Shown here: positions 32,634-44,432 of the stretch, in pieces
Layout of the letters: each line of letters starts with the position of its first letter
Numbering within the stretch: position 1 is the first letter of the stretch
Assembly (NCBI GenBank): GCA_033816765.1
Contig: CM066293.1
Location: 4,216,001-4,280,000 of the forward strand
Direction of reading: 5' to 3'
Origin: Nothopassalora personata
Lineage: Eukaryota > Ascomycota > Dothideomycetes > Mycosphaerellales > Mycosphaerellaceae
DNA length: 64,000 bases
Program-made: the position numbers and the translations under genes
The notes under the pieces: model-generated
Told to the model about the DNA's origin: nothing
Databases searched by the model: none
Seen by the model: only the letters and a program-made list of their open reading frames with translations

Positions 32634-34507
32634 TCAGTAAGATGCCATTCGGCGCTGGAAGGATTGGCCAATGCCCTCGGCAATATCGCTGCCCACGGTG
32701 AAGGTGCTCTGGCTTCGTGGACACATGCCTCGTCCAAGAGCAGTGGGCGAGTCTTCCATATCATCATTTTGGCCGAATGCGAAGGTTTGGTTGCGGAAGA
32801 GTCTCTGGCGCTGGTTCTTGACCTTTGCCATGCCGCGTTCGCAGGCCTGTTCGTGTCGCTGATCGTTCATTTCGACATAGTTTTGTGGGAAACATTTCGA
32901 AGGGTGCTCGGAGAAGAACTTGCTGTAGCCGCCATCAAGAATGTACATCTCCGGGTAAGTGAGTTGGGGGTAGTTTGCGGCGTTCACGGTGCGATCGTGA
33001 CTACGAATGAACTTGGCGGTCAGAGGTGCACGGTGGACCGAGTATTCACAGTGGAAGATGAGCAGGGTGTTAGCCGGCATCTCCTCACAAAAGAGCTCCG
33101 TGGCCAGTTGTTGCTTGTCGTTGAAGTTGACGGCACTGTCGATGTGACCACCTTCATATTCGTATTCGAATCGGCAGTCGACAACCACAATGCGGTCGTA
33201 CTGATCGGTATACTTGGACTCGAGGACGTCGATCATGGTCTCCTGGCTGATGCGTGGTAAGCTGTCGGGTTCATCCGGAACAAAGTGAGGTAGCTTGGGC
33301 GTATGCTCCTGCTCGACGTCCATAACCGAGGAGAGCAAGCTGGGCTGCGACTCGAAGGTGTCTTGCTCCTCCTTCATCACATCGTCGGGATGCTGGAACA
33401 TGCTCAACGATCGCCGCATCATCTTCCTCTGTGGCCGAACTAAGTTGGGCCGTCCAGCGGAAGGCTTCCTAACGTGACTTGCCGACGGCGAGCCATTGTT
33501 ACGTTGGCTGAGCGACGTCCTCCGGGGTGGAGGTGGCATCGAGCCTGCTGCGCTGGACGGCCGCAGCTCGTCTACGGGGGATTCGGTGAAGCTGTCTAGC
33601 AAAGAGGGCGTCGACGAGCATGTGAGACCACTGGTTGCGACATTGCCGAAGCGAAAGGGAGGTAGTTGAGTTTCGGCACTTGCAGGACGCTGAGGAATGC
33701 AGCTGGAGGAGTAACCTTTCGTACGGGACAGTGCTGGGCGGGTGACGGGTCGGCGACGTCTGGGGTCACGATGTGAGCACACGACGACAAGTCTCACGCG
33801 GCACAACTTACTCGGGTAGCGCAAGGAAGGTTGGTGGTGCCTCGGGCAGGCCGTCTGGCTGCAGCAAGTCTGGTGAGATGTCCTGCACGTCTTCGGGTGT
33901 GAGATCTGGAGTGGGCGAGGGGAGGGTGACGTGGAAGGTCAACGGCAGCTTGTGCGGCAGCGGCGAGATGTCCATGGCGTCGCAGTAAGGCGACGACGAG
34001 ACGATGGGCGGCGTGGTGGCAGGCTCGATGTCGATAGGTGGGGTGGCTGTGCGTCGTTGCCATGTCAGTCATGTCCAAGCTCCCTCGCGGGTTCACGAGT
34101 TGGGATTGCATTCTTGCATGTACATACCGACATTTTCGCGAGGCTCGAACAGGTTCGCGGTGAACAAAGACCTCCGCGGTGTAGGCGCCTGCGGGCTGTG
34201 AAGACATTGTGAGTGTGGGGCCCAGGCATGAAGCGAGGAATGTAGGTCACCTTTTATCGATGTGGAAGTTGGCGTCTAGATCGGCCGTGAGGCTCGCGGT
34301 GGGCGACGATCCGCGTACTGGGCGCAGCGAGAAGTAGTCCGGTCGGCGGGGCTTCTGGGTGTGCATGCTCATTGCCTTGAAGTCGAAAGGCCCAATGGTG
34401 TTGCACCCGTGGTTGAGGCTCCGGAAGCCAGGAACATCCTTCCGGTTGCTGCCAAAGCCTGGGTGTGGCTGCGGACGTATGGCCGCCAGCGGCGACGAGT
34501 ATTCCAT
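32634..34507 (-). CDS. cdc25: M-phase inducer phosphatase, Cdc25 family
   Basis: Four minus-strand exons, 34507..34251, 34195..34128, 34046..33812 and 33759..32634, give 561 residues. All three introns (55, 81 and 52 bp) obey GT-AG and phase. The N-terminal 350 residues are disordered and Ser/Pro-rich with many SP/TP sites, as expected for a regulator controlled by phosphorylation (for example SPQAPTPRRSLFTANLF). The rhodanese-like catalytic domain covers about 350-500, starting ISQETMIDVLESKYTDQYDR; the active-site loop is HCEYSVHR with Cys at about 424 and Arg at 429, followed by the YPEMYILDGGYSKFF block. Cdc25 removes the inhibitory phosphates of Cdk1 to start mitosis. The fungal protein is often called Mih1 in yeast or NimT in Aspergillus. 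The gene looks intact. Confidence 0.93.
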
Positions 34508-37500
34508 ATTCGCCGTGTAGTATGCAGGGTTGAAGAAAGCTCGCAGGAGGGTTGCTCGGGTGATCCAATGTCGTGGGTCTCGTGGTGATGCTCGGGGTGG
34601 TGCTGGTCGATTGTCGGGGTAGCAGTATGGGCGTTAGAGCTGCGGTGGTGGATGCTGATGCTGAAGCTGAAGCTGATGGTGGGTGCCGATCGATCCAATG
34701 GCGGCTACTGCTGCTGCTGCTAGGGCTACTGCGAGTCCAGAGCAATATGTGGTGGGTTCGAGGTGAGCAGCTGCCGGAGCGCGTAGTGTCCAAAGGAGCG
34801 AGTGGTCGGAGGTCGCGTGCGAAGGAGCGTGTATTAGAGTGGGTGTGGGCGGGAGTTAGGTGGGCAGTGTCAGTGAAGCATGCCGGAGTGGTCGTCGTCG
34901 TTGTTCCTGTGCAGAGCAGACGCAGTGCCCGAGCGTCTCGACGGGGCGGACGATTGAAGCCGAGCCGTTCTTTGTCGGGCGTGTCGTGTGGTGGTCGTGC
35001 TGTTCAATGCCACAACGACTAACGGCGAGCTGGTGGTGGTGGTGGTGGTGGTGGTGGTAGTGGTGGTTGCCCTCGTCTCGACCGTCTGCCGTTGTGGTGT
35101 GTCGTCGGGAAACAGCAACAGACACAACGGACAGGACAGTGAGGTGGGAGTGAGAGAGAAGTATGTATCAGCAGCATCAGCATCAGCAGTAGCCGTGGCC
35201 GCACGCTTCATCAGCCCTGGAGCTTCGGCTGTCGCTGCTGTTGCTATGAGACAGGGAAGCACTGAAGCAGCGATGGATCAAAGCGCCCCGCCCTGACCTG
35301 CTGCACACTGTGCACAGTCGTGCAAAGCTTAAGCGAGCGAACGGCAACTGTGCCCTCTCAATCGTCAATGCCTTCCATTCCATCGCCCCCATGTACGCCT
35401 TTCTATTTGCTTAGTTACCCGCTCGCTATATCATCACTACGGCAATGCACCGCGCTTGTCCACCGCGAATGACACGGACACTGCACCCACGCACGCAGTG
35501 CTCCAATGCTCTCTCTCGTCCAGATGCGTAACGTGCGTCCCGGCATCAACCTGACCACTGGAGCACCCCATCGTCGATGTCCCGCAAATCCGGTTGTCGG
35601 CCGCAGCATTCCTCGGCGCCCGTTCCACCAATTCCACCCAGCAGCCGTCCGTAGACCTGCATCATCCTCACCCTCACCTGGCCAACTGTAGTTCGAGCGC
35701 GATGCGTGGCAAGGAACAATCTTTGCGGGAACCACACTGACACCGCGCACTAACTATGCCGCCCTTCTCTTCGTTGCCAGCTCACAGGGTTTCACCTGCA
35801 CGAGAGCTCAGAGCGCTACTACCGCTCCTGTTTCTTCCTTGCACCGGGACAATTGCTTTGTGGACCGGCGTGCAACAAGATTCGCGTAATCACGTCTGTG
35901 TCTCGTGCGTGTTACTGGGACCACCAGCACTATGATGATACGGCCGTTCCGAGTGAGGCTCTCTCTGGTGGCATGTTCTCGATTATTCACTACCAGACAC
36001 TGTGCTGTACCCCTCCTCAGTTCGGCGCTCGACACTCCCACGGCGGGACGCTTCGGCTGCCAATACCGAACCATTCATTCCACAGCTGTCGTCATTGAGT
36101 TTCAGCCGCCATGCTCTATTCCCACTCATCAACGTGCCAAATTTCCGCTCTTCGTTCGCCAAAAACGCCAATCGCGAGTTGGCTCGAAGCTTGCCTTCAC
36201 TCCGATCCGCCATCTGACATGTCATGATTGGCTCCATGTCGACGCTGGGGAGAATGGCATGTGCGTGCTGCTCTGCGGCCTCTGCCCGTGGCAACGTCGC
36301 GTGGGCGGGCGTCGATGAACCTTCCAGAGCCCGATCTGGAAGTCGCAGGCCTTCACGACCACCGACTGATACGTCACACTCTGCGATCGGGATCGAGAGG
36401 AAGGATCTATATAACGCTTTGCTTATCACCTTAGCTCGTCGGGTCTGTGAGGAGTGTTGACTGTGTTGTTGGACAGGAGATGTGCATTGCCTGGCATTAG
36501 CAGTGTCTTGCACTTCAAAGGCCTGTTTCGAAGTTTCCTTTCTCGCCGCCATTGTCGTCCACAGCAACGCCCGCCCATCGCGGTGCAATAGCCTTGCTGC
36601 AATGCTCGCCGAAGACGCGTGAGCTCTCAGCTCTCGTCGTCCTTCGAGACGACGACGCCATCCGCCCTTACGCCGGACGAGACTTAGTCCACACGCCGTC
36701 ACCCCCTCAGGCGAAGATGGCGTTACACCCACCAGACCATCACATCATTGCTGTCAGGATGCGCCTTGCCCTCTGCCAGGTCATCAGCAAGGTCATCAGC
36801 CAGGCGGCCAGGATCTCGATATGTGACCGCAGCATGATGATCGTTTCGCAGCTCCTGCCGTGGGAGACGCGTTGTTTACGCATCCTTCCGTTCTGCTCCG
36901 CGCCTGTTGCTCTCGCTCGACGCACGCCCGCACGTGACGTCTCTGGCTTCCAGGCCGTTTATATCGAAGCAACTCCACCATCGGCACGTCCGATAGTAGT
37001 GACCGCAGACCTACGAAAGAAGTCTATACGCGTGCCGATCACCATCACACAACATATCGATCTCGTAGATTTTTCGATTCGTCAAGTCTCTTCCTTTTCT
37101 GTTCTCCTGCATCGCGATCGGACGTGAAACACTCTCAACAAGCTGTCAAAAAATGCTGACAGAGCACCACACCGCACACCGGCCCCGAGCGTGCACACAA
37201 TGGCTGCACGAACTGTTACCCGACCTGCTCCTCCTCACCTCGACTCTTGGCTTTGCTCGATGCAGGGCCTCCACAACTTTATCTACTCAAAACCTCGTGA
37301 AGCTTGTCCCATGCCGGATCTTCGGTACATGTCGCACAGAGATGGCCTACGACCTGCAAGGCCACTATCACCCTGGTTCGACCTCGCATGGCAACATGGG
37401 AAGTTCCAGTCTGAGGCAGACCGCTATATGGAATTGTGTCACTTGGGCTGATGGTCTCCTGCATTGTGCTTGGTGGCTTGGTCCACAGACGAGTCATGTG

Positions 37501-38984
37501 TTCACACTTTCCTCGACCGGGCGTTGTCCTGCAACAATAGTACACTTTCCGGCTGTTGTGTAGCAGCGAAACCCATCGTTGTGGTGACATAGCCCGTCTC
37601 GACCTCACCTGCGCCAAGCTGCACCAGGCCCAGACGTCACCTTCACCATCGGATGAAGGTGAAAGACACCTGCAACGTGTCCATCATTATGTCTCGATTC
37701 GCTGTATAGCACAATCCCGACCAACAGTCGAAGGAGAATCGAATCGGCACAATCGATGGTTCCGTGAAATAGCTGAAGAAACAGCACAACCAGAAGCCGT
37801 TACACTCGGGCTCTACTGTCGCACCGTCATCATCAATCCAAGTCGTCGACAACGGTAAGCAATAAGACGTCCATCGCAAACCAACAGCGATGCATACACT
37901 CCCCTTCGATCGATTCCATCGAGTTCATCGGTAAGCACTCAGCCACCGTCGCAAACAACGCTGTATCCACTCCCCCGTTCCTTGGGAACGCAAAGAACCG
38001 GTAAAGAACTCTTCAGACGTTGGCGCAGAATCCCGATTCGCGTGAAGACTGGGAACCTCACGCCAAGACCGTTATGGTACCAGCCATGAAGCCTACATAC
38101 GCTCCGATTTCTCCAGCTGCTTAGCAACGTGCTTGACGTCAATGACGTGCAAGTCCTTTATGTGTACGAAAATGATACAGTAGATACTGCATCGTCGATT
38201 AAGCATGCGTCCGTCCCATAGCGTGCTGAAACGGTGACGGGCGCTGACCCGAAGAAGCACTCTCTTGAGAAATTACCCAGCAACGTGTCATTGACCTTCC
38301 AGATCTCAAGCAGCAGCAGCACTGCAGCGGCGGCAAAGAACACTCCGAAGACGAGAACACAAGCGATAGGAGACGAAGTGCAGGACGAAAGTCTCATGTG
38401 ATGACCACTGCTCTTTAACAGACGCCTCAATAGCGAGCGATCAGACCCACGCCCACGGTCCGCCTATGCCAAGTTCCGAGAGGTGAATTGAACCGAACCA
38501 CTGACTCGTGCTGTACTGGCAGTTTGTGTAGACGACGAGAAAACGCAGCCAGAACTATGAATCCTCTGACGAGAGGGGGGGGGGGGGCAGGAGGGACTGA
38601 CTGGGTTGAGGGCATCAGCTGGCTGGCTGGCGTGATGTCAGTGTCGGGAGATGATAGTTCCACTTGGATCGAGGTGAGCCAACAGATGAATTGCCTTGAC
38701 GACTCTGAGGTGTTGCTCTTAGGGACTTGTGAGCAGTATATAAATCTGTATCACAATGGATGAGGACGAAATGGAAGTTCAGCGGAGGAGGCCGCATCGA
38801 TGTTTGATCGTTCGGAGCAGAGTTCCATGAAAAAAAGCAGAGTAGCAGGGTGTGAACGACGGATTACCTTTTTCAAGGCTTTCTCAGGACCCGGAGGTCC
38901 GGCGCCAATAGTATAGACATTACAGCCCCTCCCCGATAACGTTCCAGGCGTGTATCGCTCCCCTTTCCCATCCCTCTCATCTCC
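34508..38984. other. 4.5-kb stretch with no recognised gene
   Basis: Many overlapping frames occur on both strands, the longest being 249 residues (35983-36732, minus) and 191 (36552-37127, plus), but none carries a domain, hydrophobic pattern or splice logic I can defend. The first part may be the long leader of the Cdc25 transcript. Simple repeats inside: a (TGG)n run at 35031-35067 and a 13-G run at 38575-38587. No transposon ends seen. An unrecognised RNA gene or fast-evolving gene cannot be excluded. Confidence 0.45.
35031..35067. repeat. (TGG)n microsatellite
   Basis: An almost uninterrupted TGG trinucleotide run of about 37 bp in the region upstream of the Cdc25 gene. Confidence 0.85.
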
Positions 38985-41900
38985 CTACTTCTGCATACAC
39001 CAACTATGCCAATCATTGAAGACACTGGGGTGAATCTTCGACTTCTCGTCTTCCCGCCATTCCTCCATCAAGTCGCCATACATGTTGTTAATCTTCTTCC
39101 AGTTCTCGGCTTTCTTGGTGTATAGAACCTTCGCGAGAAACTGGCAGGAGCGACTGCAGGCTGATGCGTGGAGTTTGGAGCCGCCGAGGCGCATTTCGGA
39201 GTGGAGGGCGGAGAGGAGTTTGAAGCCTGGTAGAGTGTTAGCAATGCTTTTATTGTAGAAGGGAGCTATCGCGCTGCGACTGCTTGTTCCTACCTGCTTT
39301 TGAGCTGTCCAGCTTAGGTGTAGTCTTATTCCTCTTGCACGTGTCGAAGTACTGCTCTAGCACATCCATGGCTTTCCGTTGTGTTTGCGGGTTGCTGCTT
39401 TCTCGCGTGAGCGCTACCAGTGGATGTATCAGATCCAGGGCCAACACATCATCGTATTGGCTCTTGACGTAGATGGCCAACAGATCCAGGACTTTATTCT
39501 TGAATTGCACAATGTTCTCCTTGGCCTCTTGCTTGTCCTTCTTCTTGCTGGTGGTCTTGCTGCGCTCTTTGAAGATGTTGCTTAGGTGACCATCGAGGGC
39601 CTCCATTTGATCATCGTCCATGTCTGAGCCGTCTTCGTCCTCATCGTCGTCCATGCCAGTGGTCCCGAGAGCTTCTGCGAGCTTCCGGTCGAAGACAGCT
39701 TCTTCGTCGTCGTTGCCGGCGTCTGATGAGAGGTCGCCGCCACTTGACGAGTCGTCATCACTCTCACCTATGCAGAGCCATTGTTAGTACAGAGTTTATT
39801 GGGAGCGCTGAAGCCGGGGCGCGCACTTACCTGCAACCTCGCTGTTCACAAGTTCAACGTCGGATTCATCGTCTACATCCATCATATCCTCATCGTCATC
39901 CTCATTCGCCCCTTCCTCGGCTGCATCGTTATCTGCGAACAGTTCTTGCTGCCCGGCTAGCGACTCTTTTTGCGAGAGAATGTCCACCATCGATTGCAGC
40001 GACTCGGCAGTCACGTTTGGAGCGAAGGCCGCAAACACCTGCTCCGCCATGCGAGTATATAGCTTCGAGTTCTTGGACACAAAGCTGAGCAGCAGTTCTG
40101 TGAGCATGGTAGCTGAAGTGTCTGCCGCGTCTGCATCGCTAGCATAGCAGGAGATGATATCTTGGAGAATGCTTTCAGCTTCTGGCTCCTGCTTGTAGAC
40201 TTGGAGCATGCCATGAGCCAGGAGCAGTTGAAACGCTTGTTGTACTGTGGCTGCTGGACCTGTTGCTGCAGATGCTTGCCTCGCCGCGGTCTTAAAGTGC
40301 TTCCGTGCGTCTTTGCATATCGTCGCGGTCTTTTCATCCAGACCATCAGTCAGCGACTTCCGCGACTCATGTAGTGTGTCAAGCACGAGAGTAGGCGCCA
40401 AGATGGCTTGGTGTAGTGGCAGGCTGGCCAGATGTCCGAGACAGGAGGTGAGTCTCTCTTTCAAGATAGACCTGCTGGCCGCTGAAAGAGGTGGAGAACA
40501 CTTCGAATCAGAGGTGGTGTAGGCCAAGTGTGTGAGGGAGCGAAGCAGCTCCTGAAGCCACTCCGCCAGTGAATGTGAATCTGAATCTCCAGAGAGCAGT
40601 TTCGATAGCTCCGACTTATGCGAACGCACGATTGTCGCCAGCGCATCAGCTAGAGATCTACGCTTGCCCTCACCTCCGTCTCCAGGAGTGCGAATGAGAG
40701 TCACAGCTGAAGCAACGATATCCGCAAGGCCATCAGCGTCTGCTGAGGCAAGGAGGGCATCAACTGTGGCGCGCACGAGCTTGTCTGTATTCGGCGGCAA
40801 CAACGCCAGTAGCTTACAAGCCATGACCGCCGCAGCAGCCGGATCTTGCTTGCCTCGATTTGCGATCTGGTTCAATGGTCCTTTGGTGGCTCCCAACAGC
40901 GATGCGTTCTTGTTCGCTCTCTGGTCCACAATACATTTCACAATGTGAGCATCAATAGCATGGCCAAGGTACTCAGCTGGAGCTGAGGCAAGCGCCTGCT
41001 TGAAGATTTGCAGACCCAAGTTCTTGCGCTCATCAGAAGCTGTCTTTGAGAACATCGCTTTGCCCACACAGTCCTCCCAAAAGGCGCCGAATCTCTGAGC
41101 ACTGCCCTCCTTGTAGAAGAAGCCGAGGATGACTTGCCAGGCGAAGTTGGGCGCTGACTGACGCGCTCCTGCTTGCTTCATGCCCTTCTTGGTTGCGGCA
41201 TTCGTCACACCGCCCGACGCAGATCGGCTTTCAGCAGTTTCGCTGTCTGCCGCACCTTTCAATAGGATCTTACTCAGAGTAGCCCGTTCTTGCGACGATA
41301 GTGGGTTATTGTGATTCCAGACACCCTTCGGTAGTTTCACGTCCGCAAATGACTTCTTGACAGTCAACCAGATAGCAACACCTTCAGGCGTCCTTAGCAG
41401 GTCCTTTTCCTTCAACGAGTCGATCAAGGTGCGAATACTATCGTTGCTGAGCTGTGTCGCCTCCTGGCTGATCAAGAACATGTGCAGCATAGCGCCACAC
41501 TCGCTGCGCAGCCATTCCTTCTCCAGCGCAAGGTCCGCAATGGCATCGAAGAGGCGCTTCACATCCTCGGTGGACACTCTCCCAGCAAGCACACCACTCT
41601 GCAGCACAGCCTGGAAAGCAGATCTTCTTCCGATGAGGTAGTCTCGTTGCTCCGCGCCACTCAATCTCGACTCCAGATTCGTCAACGCGACGATCTTTTC
41701 GACCGTGTTGACCAATTTGAGGTGGCCAGATGCGAATCCCAAGCGCAAGACTTCAATCAATGCAATGGAGAAACCTGGTCGTGCAGCTTTCGCGCCACTG
41801 CAAACACCTCTGATCAATCTGGTCGTCGAATAGTCCAGCTTCCCGGCTTGATCGTCGGATTTAACCGATAATGTCTTCAGCAACTTCTTCGTCGCCTCCA

Positions 41901-42054
41901 ATCGTGTTTCTGAAATCTCGTCTCGCAGGTCATTAAAGATTTTGGCGAGTTCCTGTCGATCTTCACCATCTTCCAGTCGTCGCTTTCTGCTTGGATGGAC
42001 ATTGTCCGCTCCAGCATCGACATCATCTTCTAGTGGTCTTTTGACGCCAGGCAT
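38985..42054 (-). CDS. POL5: DNA polymerase phi / Pol5-Mybbp1a family protein
   Basis: Three exons, 42054..39831, 39767..39294 and 39226..38985, encode 979 residues, close to the roughly 1000 of yeast Pol5. The introns (63 and 67 bp) lie late in the gene, both in phase 1. The start MPGVKRPLEDD at 42054 is preferred to one 13 codons upstream because it opens with the usual polar, basic nuclear N-terminus (SRKRRLEDG). Next come alpha-helical repeats: ELAKIFNDLRDEISETRLEA, LDYSTTRLIRGVCSGAKAAR, PGFSIALIEVLR. The typical very acidic block is at about 720-800 (EDDDEDMMDVDDESDVEL, DDDEDEDGSDMDDDQME). The C-terminus is basic and helical, ending WHSWCMQK. Pol5 is a nucleolar protein needed for rRNA production and ribosome assembly; despite its name it is not a replicative polymerase. 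The gene looks intact. Confidence 0.92.
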
Positions 42055-42394
42055 GTTGTGTAGCGATGCTGTTACCAGCAGAGAAGTGAGCATCTCTAAA
42101 GTCGTCCGCGAAGTTTGAGATATCTTGAGCCTTCGTCTCGAGACTTTTTAGTCGTGGGACAGTGATCCGACTCTGTGCCAATTGCGCCGACATTCGTTCT
42201 TCCACGGAATGCAACACCTCATGCTATCCGACATGTCCAGCGCAGCTCCTGCAGAATCGATACACATATCCCGAAGCTAAGTGCATTGTAGGATCGCGCT
42301 ATGCTCTCTCGTAGACCACACCATAATAACCCCCACCACCCTTGATTGCATTCTGCCTCATCCTCCTTTAACCTCGCAGCATACCACCACCATC

Positions 42395-43048
42395 ATGACC
42401 AGTCCCGAGCCCGTCAGAATCACTCTAATCGGCGCCGGCACCATCGGCCTATCCTTCACAGCCCTACACCTGACGAAAGATCCCACCTGCCTCATAACAA
42501 TCTACGACAAACGCCCCGACCTCCAACCCTACATCTCCCAACACCTCCCAACCTACCTCCTCAATCTCGACATCCAAGCCTGCGCCAACCGTATATCCTA
42601 CGCCTCAACCATCGAACAAGCAGTAAAACACGCCAACGTAATCCAAGAACAAGGCCCCGAGAACCGCGACTTCAAAACTTCCCTGTGGCCCAAAGTAGAG
42701 CGCCACGCTCCAAGCGATGCACTCCTCTGGAGCTCGACCTCTGGAATCCCCGCCAGCACCCAATCCCAGGACATGACAGACCAAGGCCGTCTCCTCGTAG
42801 TCCACCCCTACAACCCCCCGCATATAATGCCCCTACTCGAACTCGTGCCCTCTCCCGCAACGTCCCAGACCGTCATAGACAGAACCTTACACTTCTGGCG
42901 AGCCCGCGACCGAACCCCCGTGCTGATCAAAAAGGAGTGCACCGGCTTCGTCGTAGGACTTCACAGAAAAGCTCCGTCTCCACATACCAGCCAAACAATG
43001 CGACTACCCAGCGAGTGCTCTTGGCTCAATGGCTCAATCGCAGTTTGA
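42395..43048 (+). CDS. 3-hydroxyacyl-CoA dehydrogenase-like, C-terminus lost
   Basis: From the ATG at 42395 (MTSPEPVRITLIGAGTIG) the 217-residue frame carries a full NAD-binding Rossmann domain: the GAGTIGLSF glycine motif at about 12-20, the acidic second-strand end TIYDKRPD, the QEQGPENRDFK active-site strand, SSTSGIPAS, and HPYNPPHIMPLLELVPSP. At the domain border the family should read TGFVxNRL and enter an all-helical dimerisation domain; here CTGFVV is followed by unrelated sequence (GLHRKAPSPHT) and a stop. The normal length is about 310-320. No continuation was found in the other two frames up to 43190, so it is probably a truncated, non-functional copy. Relatives use L-carnitine or 3-hydroxyacyl-CoA. 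Confidence 0.7.
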   Translation: MTSPEPVRITLIGAGTIGLSFTALHLTKDPTCLITIYDKRPDLQPYISQHLPTYLLNLDIQACANRISYASTIEQAVKHANVIQEQGPENRDFKTSLWPKVERHAPSDALLWSSTSGIPASTQSQDMTDQGRLLVVHPYNPPHIMPLLELVPSPATSQTVIDRTLHFWRARDRTPVLIKKECTGFVVGLHRKAPSPHTSQTMRLPSECSWLNGSIAV

Positions 43049-43553
43049 GACACGGCACCGAGACTATGGTAAAGAGATCGGCAACAAAACCGAGAAGGCG
43101 GCCGTGGGAGCACTACTCCTTGGCTTCTTCTTTGAGGCGTGTACCGCCATTGGGCCGAGGACGATCGGTTTGCCTCGTAGATAGGTGAGAACAAGAGCAG
43201 CAGTATGGAATGGACAGCATAAGTCATCTGGTTGAAAGCAGTACTGCCGATCCGTCTATACTCTCCGCTTTTACTAATGTTGAGATAAAAGGTACAAGAG
43301 GTGGTGTTCTGCTCTGCTCACAACAAACAGTAACGAGAAACGCAAATTCATCATGATCCCCTGTCCATCATCATCGAAAAAGACACCGCCGCCACCCTTT
43401 CGTCTGTCCCTTAGCCGCAATGCACGTGGTATTGCGGTCCAGGGAATGCCATCGTTCGGGGCGCATTCTGAACTCCTACCTCGTTGCATGGTTTATTCGC
43501 ACAGGTCCGGTCCGCTTAGGAGAAGAGCCGCCGGAAGTACCATCTCAAGTGCT
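43049..43553. other. Convergent spacer
   Basis: Lies between the dehydrogenase relic and the 3' end of the perilipin gene. Contains no further dehydrogenase coding that I can see. Confidence 0.45.
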
Positions 43554-44432
43554 TTACTTGTCGGCCTTCTTCTTGGCCTCTTCTTTGGCGCCCTGGGATG
43601 CATTGTCAGCGATGTTCTCTCAGGGCGAAAGTCGGCATGAACTCACGTTAGCCTTCGACTTGGCCTGCTCCTTGGTCTCCTCACCCTGCTTCTTGGCTTC
43701 GTTGAAGGCGTCTTCGCCCTGCTTCTTGGCTTCCTCAGCCTTTTGTTGACCGAACTTGGTGTATTCGTCAACCTTCTCCTGACCGATCTTCTTGTAGTGT
43801 TCGGCCTGGTTCTGGGCTTCGCGAACGTAATCGGCACCCTTCTTCTTGCCCTCCTCGTACTTTGGCCCGACAGTGTTGGCGACGGTGTGGAGGAAGTCAG
43901 AGGCAACGCGGAGGTTGAAGCTGATGTAGGCAAGGACAAGAGTGGAGACGCCATCGCCACGGTTGCCAGACTTGGCCGTCTTGCTGTACTCGTCTACAGG
44001 TGATGTCAGCATCGTGTCCAAGCTTGTCAAAAGATGGCAATGAGGTGGTTGAGACTGACCCTGCCATGTGTTGGTAGCGTATGAGTATGGCCACCAGATC
44101 AAGCTCTTGACGTTGTCGACAATGGTGTGTGTGTCCTCCTTCACAATTGGGAAGGCGTGCTCGACATGACTCAAACCAGAGTCGGCGATCTCGTCGGCCT
44201 TCTGAACGTATGGCTTGGCATAGCTGTATGGTGTCTGGAGATAAGGCTCGACTGGCTTGCCGAACCTCTGGTATGCGCCGTCTGCAATCTCGATCGACTT
44301 CTTGCCGTATGGGTTATTCTGCACGGCACTGATGCTGTCGTTGACGACAGGTAAGGAGGTCAGGTGGTGGACGAATTGCGACGATGGCTTGTCACCGTTA
44401 GTGAGCGGCTGTTCGCTGGTGGCGTGAGGCAT
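43554..44432 (-). CDS. Perilipin-like lipid-droplet protein (CAP20 family)
   Basis: Minus-strand exons 44432..44060, 43993..43647 and 43592..43554 give 252 residues. Intron 1 uses donor GTCAGT (66 bp), intron 2 GTGAGT (54 bp); the tiny last exon supplies the end GAKEEAKKKADK. Features: an N-terminal PAT-like part (FVHHLTSLPVVNDSISAVQ, NPYGKKSIEIADGAYQRFG, YAKPYVQKADEIADSGLSHV), a central DGVSTLVLAYISFNLRVASDF segment, and a long Lys/Glu/Gln-rich amphipathic helix. These match fungal perilipins of the CAP20/MPL1 type, which coat lipid droplets and affect appressorium turgor in plant pathogens. A frame open upstream of 44432 is likely untranslated leader. The gene looks intact. Confidence 0.87.

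Noticed and set aside
35983..36732. 249-codon minus-strand open frame
   Set aside because: No domain, Arg/Ala-rich composition, overlapping frames of similar length on the other strand, no splice or promoter context. Treated as chance.
36552..37127. 191-codon plus-strand open frame
   Set aside because: Composition is that of GC-rich random sequence; no recognisable motif.
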